A DNA stretch of 64,000 nt from Haematococcus lacustris (taxonomy: Eukaryota; Chlorophyta; Chlorophyceae; Chlamydomonadales; Haematococcaceae). The stretch lies in the NCBI GenBank assembly GCA_030144725.1, contig JASKMD010000004.1, forward strand, positions 3,404,828 through 3,468,827. The letters run 5' to 3'. Shown in pieces: positions 1-10,653 of this stretch (its first letter is position 1; every line of letters starts with the position of its first letter). Under the pieces are notes generated by a model, which did no database searches, was not told the origin of the DNA, and was given only the letters and a program-made list of their open reading frames with translations. The position numbers were made by a program, and so were the translations under genes.

Positions 1-548
1 GTGCGGAACTCGTTCACAGTCATCACTGTGCCTGGCAGCCTATCTGTTGGCTTGCTGCTGTTGGGCCCCACCTTGCGGCAGGCCCGCAGCACGGCATTGG
101 CCCCCCACCCACCCCACGTGCCAATGCCAGCTTTGCCACAGAACACCACCAGCTGCTTGCATGTTCCCCACCGTCGCTGAGACACATCAGCTGCCTCCGC
201 ATCCAGCTGCATGGCACACAAGAGACATGATGCCCATGACATCTTGGGAAGGACTGGGGCCATGGCACGTAGCAGGTCATGTGGGGGACGTTCATCAGCA
301 CCTTGGCCCTCAACCTAGAGCCTTCATTGCAGTGGAACACTCAGTGTGGACCCCTACAACACGGAGTTTTGCCTGTGTGGAGCCCCCATGCTCATGGCAT
401 GCACATGGCTTATACATGGCATACACATGATCATGGTCGCCTACCACCTACATTATTGCCTGACCCGTTGGGGCTATGATGTAGAGTTGGCATGACAAAC
501 ATGCACTACGTGTAAGCTGATGACAGCTCAACAAAGGGGGGCCACACA

Positions 549-2024
549 CTACTGTGCCACAGCAGGATGCTGCTGCTGCTGCTGCTGCTGCTGGGCGTTT
601 GGTGGCTTGTCTCGCAGCCGCTTGTAGCCCAGGCCTGGGTACTCCTTGCCCTTGGCTGGCAGCTTCCCCTGCTCTGGCCACCAGCACAGCTCCAGTGGTC
701 GCCACCTGCTCTCCCCAATGCGCTGCATGTTCAGCGCTGCGCTGCAGTCCCTGTCCAGCCACCTGCCTGGCTGTGGGGCTGGCTTGGCTTTGGCAGCCTT
801 GGTGGGCTGGGTGGGCTCAGCTGCCGGCACAGCCTTGGTGCACTTGCTGCGCTTGGCTTGCAGGGGAGTGCTGGGCCCTGGCTCTGAGGCTGCTGCATGT
901 GTGGCTGCCTGGCTGCTGCGTGGGGCCTGTGGGGGCTTGCGGGGGGGCACTACCGGGCACCACATCAGGCCCCGCACTGGCTGGTCACGCTGCTGGCTCC
1001 ATGCTGGGCGCACCAGGCGGGGTTCCACTGGCCTTGCTGTGGGCTTCCAGTCCGCAGGCCTGGTGGCCCTGCGCTTGTTCAGCTGCCTCTCACAGGGCTG
1101 CTGGCCATTCACTGCTGAGCTGACCTGGGTGGTGCGGTGCTCATCCACAAGCACTACCCTGCCCCTCAGCTGGTCTGTGCCCCTGGGCCTGCACACCACC
1201 TTGCAGCAGGCCTGTAGCACTGCGTTAGCACCCCACCCACCCCCAGTGCCAATGCCAGCTGCGCCAAAGACACCACCAGCTGCTTGGCACGCCCATGGCG
1301 CTCCATGGACACCTTCGCCATGTCCTCCTCCAGCTGCAGCCATGCCCACAAGGGGCACACATGGTGGCTGACATGGTGGCACCAGGTTAGGCATGGCACA
1401 GTCGACTACTCTTTTACTTCATGCCCACTTCATACCCACCCACCCACCAACCCTCACCTTCTTGAAGAACTTCTCCAGCGCACGGTCCTGGGTTTCGTAC
1501 AGCCGCAGCCGCTGCTGTGCCCACTTGGGGTCCTTGTACACCTCCCACACAGCGTCCCAAGTGGCCAGGGTGAAGGTGATGTGCTTCAGGTTGGCCACCA
1601 GGGAGATGCCAGCTGAGCTTGCTGCTGCCAGGTGCTGGAGGTGGGGCTTAATTGGAGCAAGCCACCGCTCAGTGGGACGGTGGGCATTGTTCAGGCCGCT
1701 GGCATGCTTGACCTGGCCCTTGGTCAGCTTCCACCGGGCCAGCTGGTCAGCTCCCAGCTGGCCAAACCTCACGTCCCTCACCCCTGAGGCTGCGCTGACC
1801 GCCTGGGTGACGCCAGGGTCGATACCCACCCCGATCTGCGTTGCTGGATCAAACACAAACTGTCGCGACTCGGCTAGGCCCTTGCCAATGCGGGGCAGTC
1901 CCAGCGCATGAGCCGCTACAGCTGCTGCACCTGGGGCTGCCGCTGAGCCGCTGGGCCACCAGGGAGATGCCTGCTGGGGTGGCTGCTGCCAGGTGGCTGC
2001 TGCAGGTGATGTTGTCATTTTCAC
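549..2024 (-). CDS. Fanzor (TnpB-like RNA-guided nuclease), two exons, N-terminus uncertain
   Basis: Two exons, 1458-2024 and 549-1367, join in phase at AAG|GTGAGG and CAG|CCA to give about 461 residues from the ATG at 2024. Exon 1 holds the RuvC-I motif GIDPG (Asp69) followed by the LTKGQV...SGL...RW helix region typical of Fanzor. Exon 2 holds [11 protein letters not shown], then VLVDEHRT (Glu about 265; the shifted catalytic glutamate described for Fanzors), VRGLMWC, and WLDRDCSAALNM (RuvC-III), then RPLEL. The three acidic residues needed for cleavage are present. The zinc-finger region looks degenerate: the usual TSK-C-x2-C is TTQVSSAV here. The protein ends in a glutamine run from a CAG repeat at 567-591. 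Family members are thought to cut DNA guided by an RNA encoded at the element's right end. Further N-terminal exons probably lie upstream. Confidence 0.78.
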
Positions 2025-2287
2025 CGCTGAGTGTTGCGGCGAGCCTGGGTCAGGCCACTGTCATGCCGCATCATACACACCAGACATGTTTACCAGCTGT
2101 GTCATCGACCATGTTTACCTGCTGTGTCCTGTTGACTGTGGATTGTCCACTCTGACGCAATCACGCAGAGCCGTGAACCACCCCTCCCTACACCCTGCCA
2201 TGCACCCTGAGCTGGCTACCTGATCCAGGCCCAATGCCTGAACCCGTTTGCCTGGTTACTGGTGGTGTGCAGCCAGGGCCTACCTAC

Positions 2288-2378
2288 CAAACAGCTGCCA
2301 CCAGTCTGGCAACATGCCAGTGATCAGTGCAGGGCGCTCCACTGTGTGTGTGATGAGGCGGAGCATGTTGAGCAGGCT
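2288..2378 (-). CDS. possible upstream exon of Fanzor copy 1
   Basis: This minus-strand stretch reads openly as NMLRLITHTVERPALITGM and continues DWWQLF. It ends at a good splice donor (G|GTAGGT at 2288/2287). Its composition looks like protein and it sits just upstream of the RuvC-I exon in the same direction, so it may be an N-terminal Fanzor exon. The acceptor and the join to the exon at 2024 were not resolved. I do not recognise the peptide itself. Confidence 0.35.
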
Positions 2379-2519
2379 AGGCAGTGATCAGTTGGCTCTT
2401 AATCATGACATGTGCACATGTGTCTCTTACAACTAGGCGCTGACTTTGCATGCTTGCATTATTTGTAACAGGACAGGGAGGCGCATTGGTTCCCTACTGG
2501 GACACGGAGGCTGGACATC

Positions 2520-2640
2520 AGCAAAGTCTTTATACAGAAGCGGTCCAGTACGCGATCCTCATCCCGCACACCCAAGGCTGCGCTGACTGCCTGGATGCCG
2601 CCGGGGCCCAACCCCATGCCCATCTGGGTGGCTGGCCAAA
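2520..2640 (-). pseudogene. decayed duplicate of the Fanzor RuvC-I segment
   Basis: Read on the minus strand, this gives PATQMGMGLGPGGIQAVSAA followed by LGVRD. It lines up with PATQIGVGIDPGVTQAVSAA and SGVRD in the intact exon at 1780-1860. The catalytic Asp is replaced by Gly (GLGPGG for GIDPGV). After GVRD the reading drifts away from the intact exon. It is a nested or tandem remnant of the same gene, not functional. Confidence 0.6.
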
Positions 2641-3144
2641 CCGGGACGCACGCTTGTCAGCGAGGTTCATGCATGTATCAGCTGGTGGGCGCTTGTTGCT
2701 ACTGCTGCTGCTGCCAGAGGGGCCTGCTGCTGCTGAAAGTCCTCATCAACACATATCTCCTACAAATAGGGGCTGCGTTTGCACACGAACACATCTGATG
2801 ACTAGTAATGCTGTATCTGTATATATGTGGGAAGCCCCTCCTCAGCCAGGTTCAGCATGGCTGGCCCATTGTTGTACTCCTGACGTACCCATGCAACATT
2901 CCTTCCAACCTTCGTTTGTAACATACATAGAAAATGACAGAAATGGCGCACTGGCCTGATCGCCAGCCACTGATGCCACACAAGCATTGAGTTTGAAACT
3001 GGCTATTGGCTCCGCTTGAAGCTCAGACCAGGGTGCTGGGTTTAGTGTTGTTGCACACCCCATGCATTGGTGGCAGTGTCAACTCGTCAGCAAGGCCAGA
3101 CCATGGTCTGTTGCATGACTGCTGCATGACTGTTGCATGACTGC

Positions 3145-3215
3145 TGTACCCAGCCTGGAGGTGGCAGGCTGGCACGCCAGTGTGGGGCCTGATGTGGTGC
3201 CACATGGTGCACTCA
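3145..3215 (+). pseudogene. short inverted Fanzor fragment (VRGLMWC region)
   Basis: The stretch around 3180-3205 matches, in plus orientation, the DNA that encodes PVRGLMWC in copy 2 (57758-57790): 25 of 26 bases agree around GGGGCCTGATGTGGTGCC. The flanking CCCAGCCTGGAG is also shared. It is opposite in orientation to copy 1 and has lost the reading frame. It shows a third, rearranged copy in the same 3 kb. Confidence 0.5.
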
Positions 3216-3457
3216 TGCCAGCGCACACGGCCCCCACTCAGCTATGCAGCCCAGCCAGCAGCCTCACAGTCCGACCCAGCAACCTCTGCAACTGCCTGTA
3301 CCGCCCCCCTCTAAGCCTGACCAAACTGCAAGGTCTGCCTCATGCCAGGCTGTTTTAGCCCCCCTCCCTCCCTATCCCTGGTGCGGCACCAAGGCATACT
3401 GGCGGGTTATCACCCAGCTGCCTAGGCACTTGCGCTGCGAGAGTTTGTTTGTCTTGC

Positions 3458-6400
3458 TCAGCTGCCGTACTTTAACATGCGCACCATGGTCGGCTGTGCG
3501 ACGAAGATCGTGGTGGCGTCGGCCATGGCGATGTCTCGCACGACAGGGATGCAGGCCTGGGCCGCGAGACCGTCAACGGAGGCGGAGCCGGGGACGCAAC
3601 CGGACAAACCGGTGATGCTGCTCGCGAGCCCCGACGCGCGGTCCAGTATGACCAGTGCCAGAGCTGAGCCGCTGCCGTTCATACTGGAAAAGAATGCCAC
3701 GTTGCCGGTGCTGGGGTCAACTGCCAGGTTCGACTGAGGTTGTATGAGGCTATTTGTCGCGGTCCCAAGCGTGAACTGCGCACCATGGACAGGCACAGCA
3801 TCTGACATCGACTGAGCACACCAAGCAATCATACCAAGCCATCAACAATCATCACTGTTACTGGTCCTGCTGCTAGTGCAAGCCACAGCATCCAGCCGCC
3901 AGCATGCATGGCAGGCATTCGAATGTATCCACATGGGCGACAAGGGACAACACATGAGTGTGCCCCCTCATGACCCTACAGCCCCTTCATAGCAGCCCAA
4001 ATGGAAGCTGCCATAAACTCGAAAGGGACGGACCCCCAGGCATGGAGCCCCCGGCACCCAGGCTCATCGTCACCACCTATTGAGCGGAGGGTGCAAAGGG
4101 TGAGGGCCGCCAGAAGCCTGAGGGCAGCAGAGAGCATGACCAGCAAGTGAGGTGCCTGATGCCCACTGCGAATGCACTCACCCCACAGGTGTCCTGGGTC
4201 CCCCAAAACGTTGACACGCTGAAGCTGGGCAGAGCCACCTGCTAGGGCACATAGACGTGGAGGGCATCAGGCAGGCAGCCAGCATAAGCACAGTGGGCTG
4301 AGCTGGCAGGTAGGCAGGCAGGCGAGCGTCATGCTCACCAGCAGCTGCCTCACTGCAAGGACCGTGCCGCACCCTGGCCAGCGCATAGTTTTGATGGGGT
4401 GCCCAGTGGTCTCTGGAGTAACATGCCACCGGTGTGGGGTTTGTAGTCATCAAGGGTGCGACTAAGGACGCTAAAATCGGGTTGTAGCTGAGTGAGGTTA
4501 CCCACAGACAACACCTTGTTCCACATTTGATTGAGGGATGTTATGCTGGCCAGTGAGTCGTTGCAAAGCAATCCAGTAGTAAGTGTTAACTAAACAGCAT
4601 CACGAGCTCGACTGAGTCGTCACCAGAGAACATGCAGGTTTGATTCATTGCTGTTGCATGTAATTGTGCAGCACCTCCCTCCCCTGCCCAGCGGGTTCAA
4701 GTACCAGGCAAAGGCAGAATCATAGGACCCCTCAGCAGGGGTGGTGTTTCGTCTGTGTGGAGTTATGTTCTCATGCACATGGCATAGACGCCTTCCACCT
4801 TCACTATTGCCTGACCCCTGTGACAGGGCTATAACCTATGGTTGGCATGACCTGCAAACACTTATCGCAAGCTGATGACAGCAAAAAGGGTGCACACACT
4901 ACTATGCTGGCCAGCGCATTATATCCCATGCACATGGCATAGACGCCTCCGCTTTGCGAACAGGCAACAGCAGGCTGTCGGCATAGGCTGTAGGTAAGAA
5001 AGTGGAGGAGAGGTGAGGAAGTGAAGGTTTGCGACCTGGTGCGACCCCTGCTCTGCTGTCGAAGCATACACACTGAGCTGAGCTCAGACTCGCCAAAGAT
5101 GGCAACCAGTCAGCCAGCCAGTGGTCATCAGCAGGTAACTTGCCCCTGGAGCTGTTGAAGGTGCCCTTGAAGGGATAGAGATAACCCACAGGCAAACACC
5201 TGGAAAGAGATGTATCCATGTGAGTAGTGTTGCTGCTGGAGCTCAGCAGAGCAGGTACCTCACCTTGCGGATGGTGCAGCCGTCCACATCTACTGTCAGC
5301 AGGCTGTTGTCCAAAGGGTCCATCACCAGCCTGCAGGAGGCAAAGCGCAGTAGGCAGTGTCACACAGCAGGGGCGACAAGGGAACTAGGGTTTGTAGCTG
5401 TCAAGGGTGCCCGTCATGGAGTGGGAGTGGGGTTCACAGGATCTACGATAACTCACATTTTTAGTTTCATGTTGGGGTGATGGAGTGTGTGACCTCACCC
5501 TCTTAGGCTGCGGAAGAAGGCAGAGCTGCCTGGGCCATCCTGGTACGACGAGAAGCCTGCAGGGGGCAAGGGCAGGGGAAGGGGCAGGAGGGAGGTGGGG
5601 CGGGGTAGGGCGGGGCGGGGTAGGGCGGGGCGGGGCGGGGCGGGGTGGGGTGGGGTGGGGTGGGGTGGGGTGGGGTGGGGTGGGGTGGGGTGGGGTGGGG
5701 TGGGGTGGGGTGGGGTGGGGTGGGGTGGGGTGGGGTGGGGTGGGGTGGGGTGGGGTGGGGTGGGGTGGGGTGGGGTGGGGTGGGGTGGGGTGGGGTGGGG
5801 TGGGGTGGGGTGGGGTGGGGTGGGGTGGGGTGGGGTGGGGTGGGGTGGGGTGGGGTGGGGTGGGGTGGGGTGGGGTGGGGTGGGGTGGGGTGGGGTGGGG
5901 TGGGGTGGGGTGCTGACCTACTGCGCCAGCAACGATGGTAACGGCGCAGCTGGCATCGACAGCAGCAATTGCTTGTGCCACCGCCACAAAGGAGGTGCCG
6001 GCAACAAGGGTGCTCTGAGCGATGCCCCTTGCGCCGCTCAGGCCGGACAAGCTTGGGCACACAGTTGTCAACGTGTCGCTTTGCTTGTCGACCTGTGGAG
6101 GACACGCCACCAAGCCGCCGGCACATTAGCCAGCAGCTGCATTCCATGATGGTCTTGAGGCTAAAACTTTCATTCACCAGCCTAGCCCAGCTCTTGTGAC
6201 ACTCCTCCTCCTCCTCCTCCTCCTCCTCCTCCTCCTCCTCCTCCTCCTCCTCTGTTGCTCGTGGTGTGACACTTGTACATGCATGCTTTCACTAGCTCAG
6301 GCTCTCACCTGCTCGGGCCTACTCTGGCTACTCTTTCTCAATGCGCATTCTGGAGTTTTGCGGCTCATTCTCACCAGCACCCCAGCACCAGCACCCCAGC

Positions 6401-9400
6401 CCCAGCAAAATGGACTCACTCTCACACCTCCAAAGGGCGAGCCTCCAAAGGGCACACGCAACAGGCAACACGCAGCAGCCACCAGCACCACTCACTTGAG
6501 CCAGCCGGCAGGACGAAGAGGGGCAGGTGAGGTAGCGAGGATTTGCACCTGTGAGGCGTACAAGGCAAGGGAATGCGTTGACATGACATGCATGCACTAT
6601 TGGAAGGAGACCTCGTGCACAGGGTGCCAGAGTCTGCAGTGGTTGCTGAGTTGAGTGCATGGTGCTGCCACTGCTGCTGCTGCCCTGCTGCTGCCTTGCT
6701 GCTGATCAAGCCAGTCAGGCCTGGTGCCAGTGCCAGCCCTGTGCCGCAGCCGCAAGGGAGCTGTGCACCTGATGCTGCGTGTTCAGCCAATGCCAATGCC
6801 AGTGCCACATTGATCACCTGAGGAGGAGGTAAGTGCAGGCGTTGCGAACAGGGTGGCCAGCTGGGCCAGGTTGAAGGAGGGCGCGTTGTCCAGCTTGAAC
6901 AAGGTTCCAGGATTGCCGTGCACGAGGTACAGGTTGCCTGTTGAGGCAACGTGCGTCATCAGCTGCAGCCATAGGCAGCAGCCCGGGGTGCCACAGCTGT
7001 GAGTTTCACCGCAGACGTAGCGACCAGTGGAGAGGAGCACGATGCACAGCTGCCAAGAGCTTGACCCTAACCCCAACACTTGCAGCTTGAGGAGGAACGG
7101 GACGGTGATGGGGTTGCCTCTTTGATAGGAATGGGCTGATTGATGGCTGCTTTACCCTTGCCTTCACCTTCTACGCACCGGAGGGATGAGGGGTGAGGGG
7201 GGTGCGGGGTGTAGGGTGGCTGGATGTAGGGGATGGTATGGCCCTGGATGCGGGGTTATACACAGTTCAGAGAGGCTACCCCGCAGGCCTACACCCAGCA
7301 GGAGCAGTGTGAGCAGTGTTGGCGTTGAAGTCAGAGCTGAAGGTTTAGAGGGCAGTTAAGGCAATTTAGGCAGGTGTAGAGGGCAGTTAAGGCAGTTTGA
7401 GACAATCAAGGCAGCGCCCTGGGCAGGGCCAAGGCAGATACCTTGATGTCACTGAACACGGCGGCGGTGGCCAGCCCCCCAGAAGGCGTCCCGGACCCCC
7501 CATTGATGTCCCCCGCCACAGTGGTCACACGCCTAGGTGCAGGAGTAGATGGCAGGTAGCAACCAACATCACTCATGATGAGCACTGGGAGGCAGCCAGG
7601 CATTAGTCGCTCAGACTGCACTACCTCGTCCCCTGGCGTGTCAGCATGAAGCAGCTGTGGCCTAGAACATACAGCTCCCACCAGGATTCGAACCCGGCAC
7701 CACTGGAACCACTGGCACTGTTTGAGGTCGCTGCGGTTTTGCCATGGCAGCTTTGCATTGGTGCTATGTGGGTCTCCAGCAGCAGGCTGCCAGCATAGGC
7801 CGTAGGTGTGCAGAGTCCCCTCCTGGTATGGCTGCGTGGCGACGGCACTGGGGTCCTGCTCACACTAACCACACCAGCCCTGCCAAGGTGTGTGCTGGCA
7901 CGGCTATGGCTACAGCTTCCTTGGAAGGGGCCTGCCTCGTAATTGGTGGCAATGCCCAGTGCCATAGATTAACATTAGCAGCTACTGGATTGACATCAGC
8001 AGCTACCCGCTCACCATACGGGAGGGGGGGGAGGTGCAGGAGGTGGTGGGCTGGGTGGTGGTGGGAAGGGAGGGGGCGGTGAGGGTGGTGGATTTGGGGG
8101 AGGTGGGCTGGGAGGTGGGTCAGGTGGGGGTGGGCCTGGTGGTGGGAAGGGTGGCAGCGGGCTGGGTGGTGGGCTGGGTGGTGGTGGGGAGGGTGGTGGT
8201 GGGGGAGGGTAGGGTGGCGGTGGGCTGGGAGGTGGGTCAGGTGGGGGTGGGCCTGGTGGTGGGAAGGGTGGCAGCGGGCTGGGTGGTGGGCTGGGTGGTG
8301 GTGGGGAGGGTGGTGGCGGGGGCGGGGAGGGTGGCGGTGGGCTGGGAGGTGGGTCAGGTGGGGGTGGGCTTGGTGGTGGGAAGGGTGGCAGCGGGCTGGG
8401 TGGTGGGCTGGGTGGTGGTGGGGAGGGTGGTGGCGGGGGCGGGGAGGGTGGCGGTGGGCTGGGAGGTGGGTCAGGTGGGGGTGGGCTTGGTGGTGGGAAG
8501 GGTGGCAGCGGGCTGGGTGGTGGGCTGGGTGGTGGTGGGGAGGGTGGTGGCGGGGGCGGGGAGGGTGGCGGTGGGCTGGGAGGTGGGTCAGGTGGGGGTG
8601 GGCTTGGTGGTGGGAAGGGTGGCGGCGGGCTGGGTGGTGGGCTGGGTGGTGGTGGGGAGGGTGGTGGCGGGGGCGGGGAGGGTGGTGGTGGGCTGGGAGG
8701 TGGGTCAGGTGGGGGTGGGCTTGGTGGTGGGAAGGGTGGCGGCGGGCTGGGTGGTGGGCTGGGTGGTGGTGGGGAGGGTGGTGGCGGGGGCGGGGAGGGT
8801 GGCGGTGGGCTGGGAGGTGGGTCAGGTGGGGGTGGGCTTGGTGGTGGGAAGGGTGGCGGCGGGCTGGGTGGTGGGCTGGGTGGTGGTGGGGAGGGTGGTG
8901 GTGGGGGAGGGTAGGGTGGCGGTGGGCTGGGAGGTGGGTCAGGTGGGGGTGGGCTTGGTGGTGGGAAGGGTGGCGGCGGGCTGGGTGGTGGGCTGGGTGG
9001 TGGTGGGGAGGGTGGTGGTGGGGGCGGGGAGGGTGGCGGTGGGCTGGGAGGTGGGTCAGGTGGGGGTGGGCTTGGTGGTGGGAAGGGTGGCGGCGGGCTG
9101 GGTGGTGGGCTGGGTGGTGGTGGGGAGGGTGGTGGCGGGGGCGGGGAGGGTGGTGGTGGGCTGGGAGGTGGGTCAGGTGGGGGTGGGCTTGGTGGTGGGA
9201 AGGGTGGCGGCGGGCTGGGTGGTGGGCTGGGTGGTGGTGGGGAGGGTGGTGGCGGGGGCGGGGAGGGTGGCGGTGGGCTGGGAGGTGGGTCAGGTGGGGG
9301 TGGGTCAGGTGGAGGGAAGGGTGGCGGTGGGCTGGGAGGTGGGTAAGGTGGGGGTGGGGAGGGTGGTGGTGGGGGTGGGGAGGGTGGCGGTGCTGGACTG

Positions 9401-10506
9401 GGAGGAGGCGAGGGTGGAGGCGAAGGTGGGAAGGGACTAGGTGGAGGGGGAGCAGGAGGGAGAAGAGGAGGAGGGCTGGGAGGCACCTGCCGCACAGCAG
9501 AGCACAATCAGTAAGCAGGGCAGCGGTAACAGCACTGCGTTCTTTGCTCAGCCGTGCAAGCCTGCTTGGCTGCTATGCCCTTGCCTGCACCTTCTGCGTA
9601 CCGGAGGAATGGGGGGTAAGGGGGGTGAGGGGGGTGGGGGCTGTGGGGAGGGCCATGGCGGTTGTAAGGGAGGTGCCAAGGGCAAGAGTAGTTGCGCCGG
9701 TCTGCACAGGCCGCACACCAGGCAGCACAATGATCTAGACAGAGAAGGGGTGACGTCAGAACTCATCATCGCTGCCAGCACACTGCAACCACCTGCTGGC
9801 TGCGAGGGGTATACATATCCCGGCAGCACCTTCCTCGTCACCCTGGCAGGCAGCATGTGCCTGAGCAAAGGGAGCATGGAAGGCCCCATGCACACTTGCA
9901 GTGCTGCTTGGCCCCAATGGAGGTGAACTTGGATTGAGTCAATGCCTCGCACATGGAATGGGCGTCGTTCACCTACTTTGCTGCCTGACCCTAAACCCTG
10001 ACCTTGACCCCTGGGGCTGACATGACAATGACGAAGGTGGACCATGCTTAAGTCACTGCAGGATGAATGCATAAGTTTGGAGCGCCTAGGTGCCCTGGGC
10101 GATACCTACATTGGATCAGGGAAGGGAGGTTGAAGGAGAACGCTGGTGCTATCCTGAGTGTACAGGGCACGAGGGCAGAGGTTAGTTTGAGCCACCTGAC
10201 CTGTGAGCCTTCCTGGACCAGATTGTCAAGCACCTGGCGGGAGTTTACTGGGCAGCCCTGGATACCACAGACTGTGCCAGCTACCACGGCGGCTACTGCT
10301 GCTGCTGTGCACACTGCTATGGCGAGGGACACGGGTGTGGAAACCTGCAGTGCACACGTTCACCATTGTGGACAGCTGTCCCACATGTTCAAAGCCATGA
10401 CATGTCGCCGTACCTTGCTAACAGCTGCCGGAGCGGACGCAGCAGCAGCTGCGTGCCCCAACGATGACGCGCGATATCGGGCTAGAGTGTCTGGCGCGAT
10501 GCGCAT
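3458..10506 (-). CDS. proline-rich, NHL-repeat extracellular or membrane-anchored protein
   Basis: Exons that join in phase: 10414-10506 (ATG), 10201-10344, 9591-9734, 8015-9486, 7442-7532. Further exons with good splice sites: 6824-6962, 5918-6092, 5499-5556, 5264-5330, about 5140-5203, and a last one ending with TGA at 3458 (starting near 3800). Residues about 36-56 (SLAIAVCTAAAVAAVVAG) form a signal anchor or signal peptide. The large exon encodes an SPPPP shaft of hydroxyproline-rich type, typical of volvocine cell-wall proteins. Downstream exons carry NHL signatures: VTTVAGD, VTIVAGAVG-FSSYQDGPGSSAFF, and DNSLLTVDVDGCTIRK. These predict an extracellular beta-propeller. The join between 6824 and 6092 does not keep phase, and about 3.8-5.1 kb is unresolved, so one or more small exons are missing; 4440-4570 (NDSLASITSLNQMWNK) is a candidate. 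Role unknown; cell wall or adhesion is inference. Confidence 0.7.
4743..4905 (-). mobile_element. fragment of the Fanzor element's 3' non-coding tail
   Basis: Diverged copy of 370-560 of copy 1, in the same orientation. Shared blocks include TATTGCCTGACCC, GGCTAT, GTTGGCATGAC, AAGCTGATGACAGC and CACACACTACT. It lies in an intron of the NHL-repeat gene and lacks both the ORF and the right terminus. Confidence 0.6.
5264..5556 (-). CDS. NHL repeat exons of the proline-rich protein (detail)
   Basis: Two exons, 5499-5556 and 5264-5330, show the repeat best. With the preceding exon 5918-6092 they read AVTIVAGAVG, FSSYQDGPGSSAFFRSLRG, then LVMDPLDNSLLTVDVDGC and TIRK. The order AG-x-DG-x-A-F, L-x-x-DP, D-x-D-x-x-x-x-R matches the NHL consensus. 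Phases across the three junctions agree (1, 2, 0). The introns between them hold the GGGGT array and other non-coding sequence. Confidence 0.75.
5641..5912 (+). repeat. (TGGGG)n array, about 54 copies
   Basis: Nearly perfect pentanucleotide array in the intron just downstream of the NHL exon ending at 5918 (minus strand). The G-rich strand is the non-template strand relative to plus; on the gene's sense strand it is CCCCA. Long open frames across it on both strands are repeat artefacts. Confidence 0.97.
6200..6251. repeat. (CTC)n trinucleotide run
   Basis: About 16 uninterrupted CTC/CCT units in an intron of the NHL-repeat gene, between exons 5918-6092 and 6824-6962. Confidence 0.9.
6410..6472 (-). 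mobile_element. solo left-end fragment of the Fanzor element
   Basis: Reverse-complement match to the left end of copy 2 (57245-57305). Both have ACTCACTCTC, two copies of CCTCCAAAGGGC and then GCAACAGGCAACA. No ORF or right end follows within the intron, so it is a fragment. Confidence 0.5.
8111..9397 (-). repeat. 117-bp coding minisatellite, 11 copies (39-residue SPPPP repeat)
   Basis: The landmark GGAGGTGGGTCAGG recurs at 8111, 8228, 8345, 8462, 8579, 8696, 8813, 8930, 9047, 9164 and 9281, an exact 117-bp period. On the minus strand each unit encodes 39 residues built of SPPPP and DPPPSPPPP blocks, so the repeat is in frame and varies by whole units. Unit-to-unit differences are few (for example Pro to Leu, Ser to Tyr or Gly). 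This suggests recent homogenisation or unequal exchange. Confidence 0.95.
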
Positions 10507-10653
10507 CACAATACGCTGCACTCCTCGCCTTCTCCATCACGCGGCCTCATAAATGCACTACTGAGATGGCAACATGCTGTAAGATGAGTTATGGCAACCT
10601 CATCAACCTTTTGTCACACCAGCCATGTCACTACACTCCATGTTTGTCACCAG

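Larger units (their letters stand above)
296..2640 (-). mobile_element. Fanzor-bearing element, copy 1
   Basis: Minus-strand element whose right end is sharp at 296 (AAGGTGCTG, shared exactly with copies ending at 58317, 43477 and 63618). Downstream of the coding exons, 296-548 holds a non-coding tail. Its inner part (about 440-560) also survives as a diverged fragment at 4743-4905. The outer 100 bp carries an inverted repeat around GTTTTG/CAAAAC. The left end is not found: the left-end motif seen in copy 2 (two CCTTTGGAGG repeats) is absent here, and upstream sequence contains a decayed duplicate of the RuvC-I segment (2520-2640). The left boundary given is therefore only the limit of recognisable homology. 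No terminal inverted repeats or target duplication could be seen, as expected for IS605/IS607-like elements. Confidence 0.7.

Noticed and set aside
646..1371. Plus-strand open frames over Fanzor copy 1
   Set aside because: Antisense shadows of the minus-strand coding exon.
8111..9397. Regular repeats suggestive of a CRISPR-like array
   Set aside because: The repeats are contiguous, in frame and coding, with no unique spacers.
8034..9440. 468-codon plus-strand frame opposite the proline-rich exon
   Set aside because: It is antisense to the SPPPP coding repeat, which has matching splice sites and a sensible protein on the minus strand.
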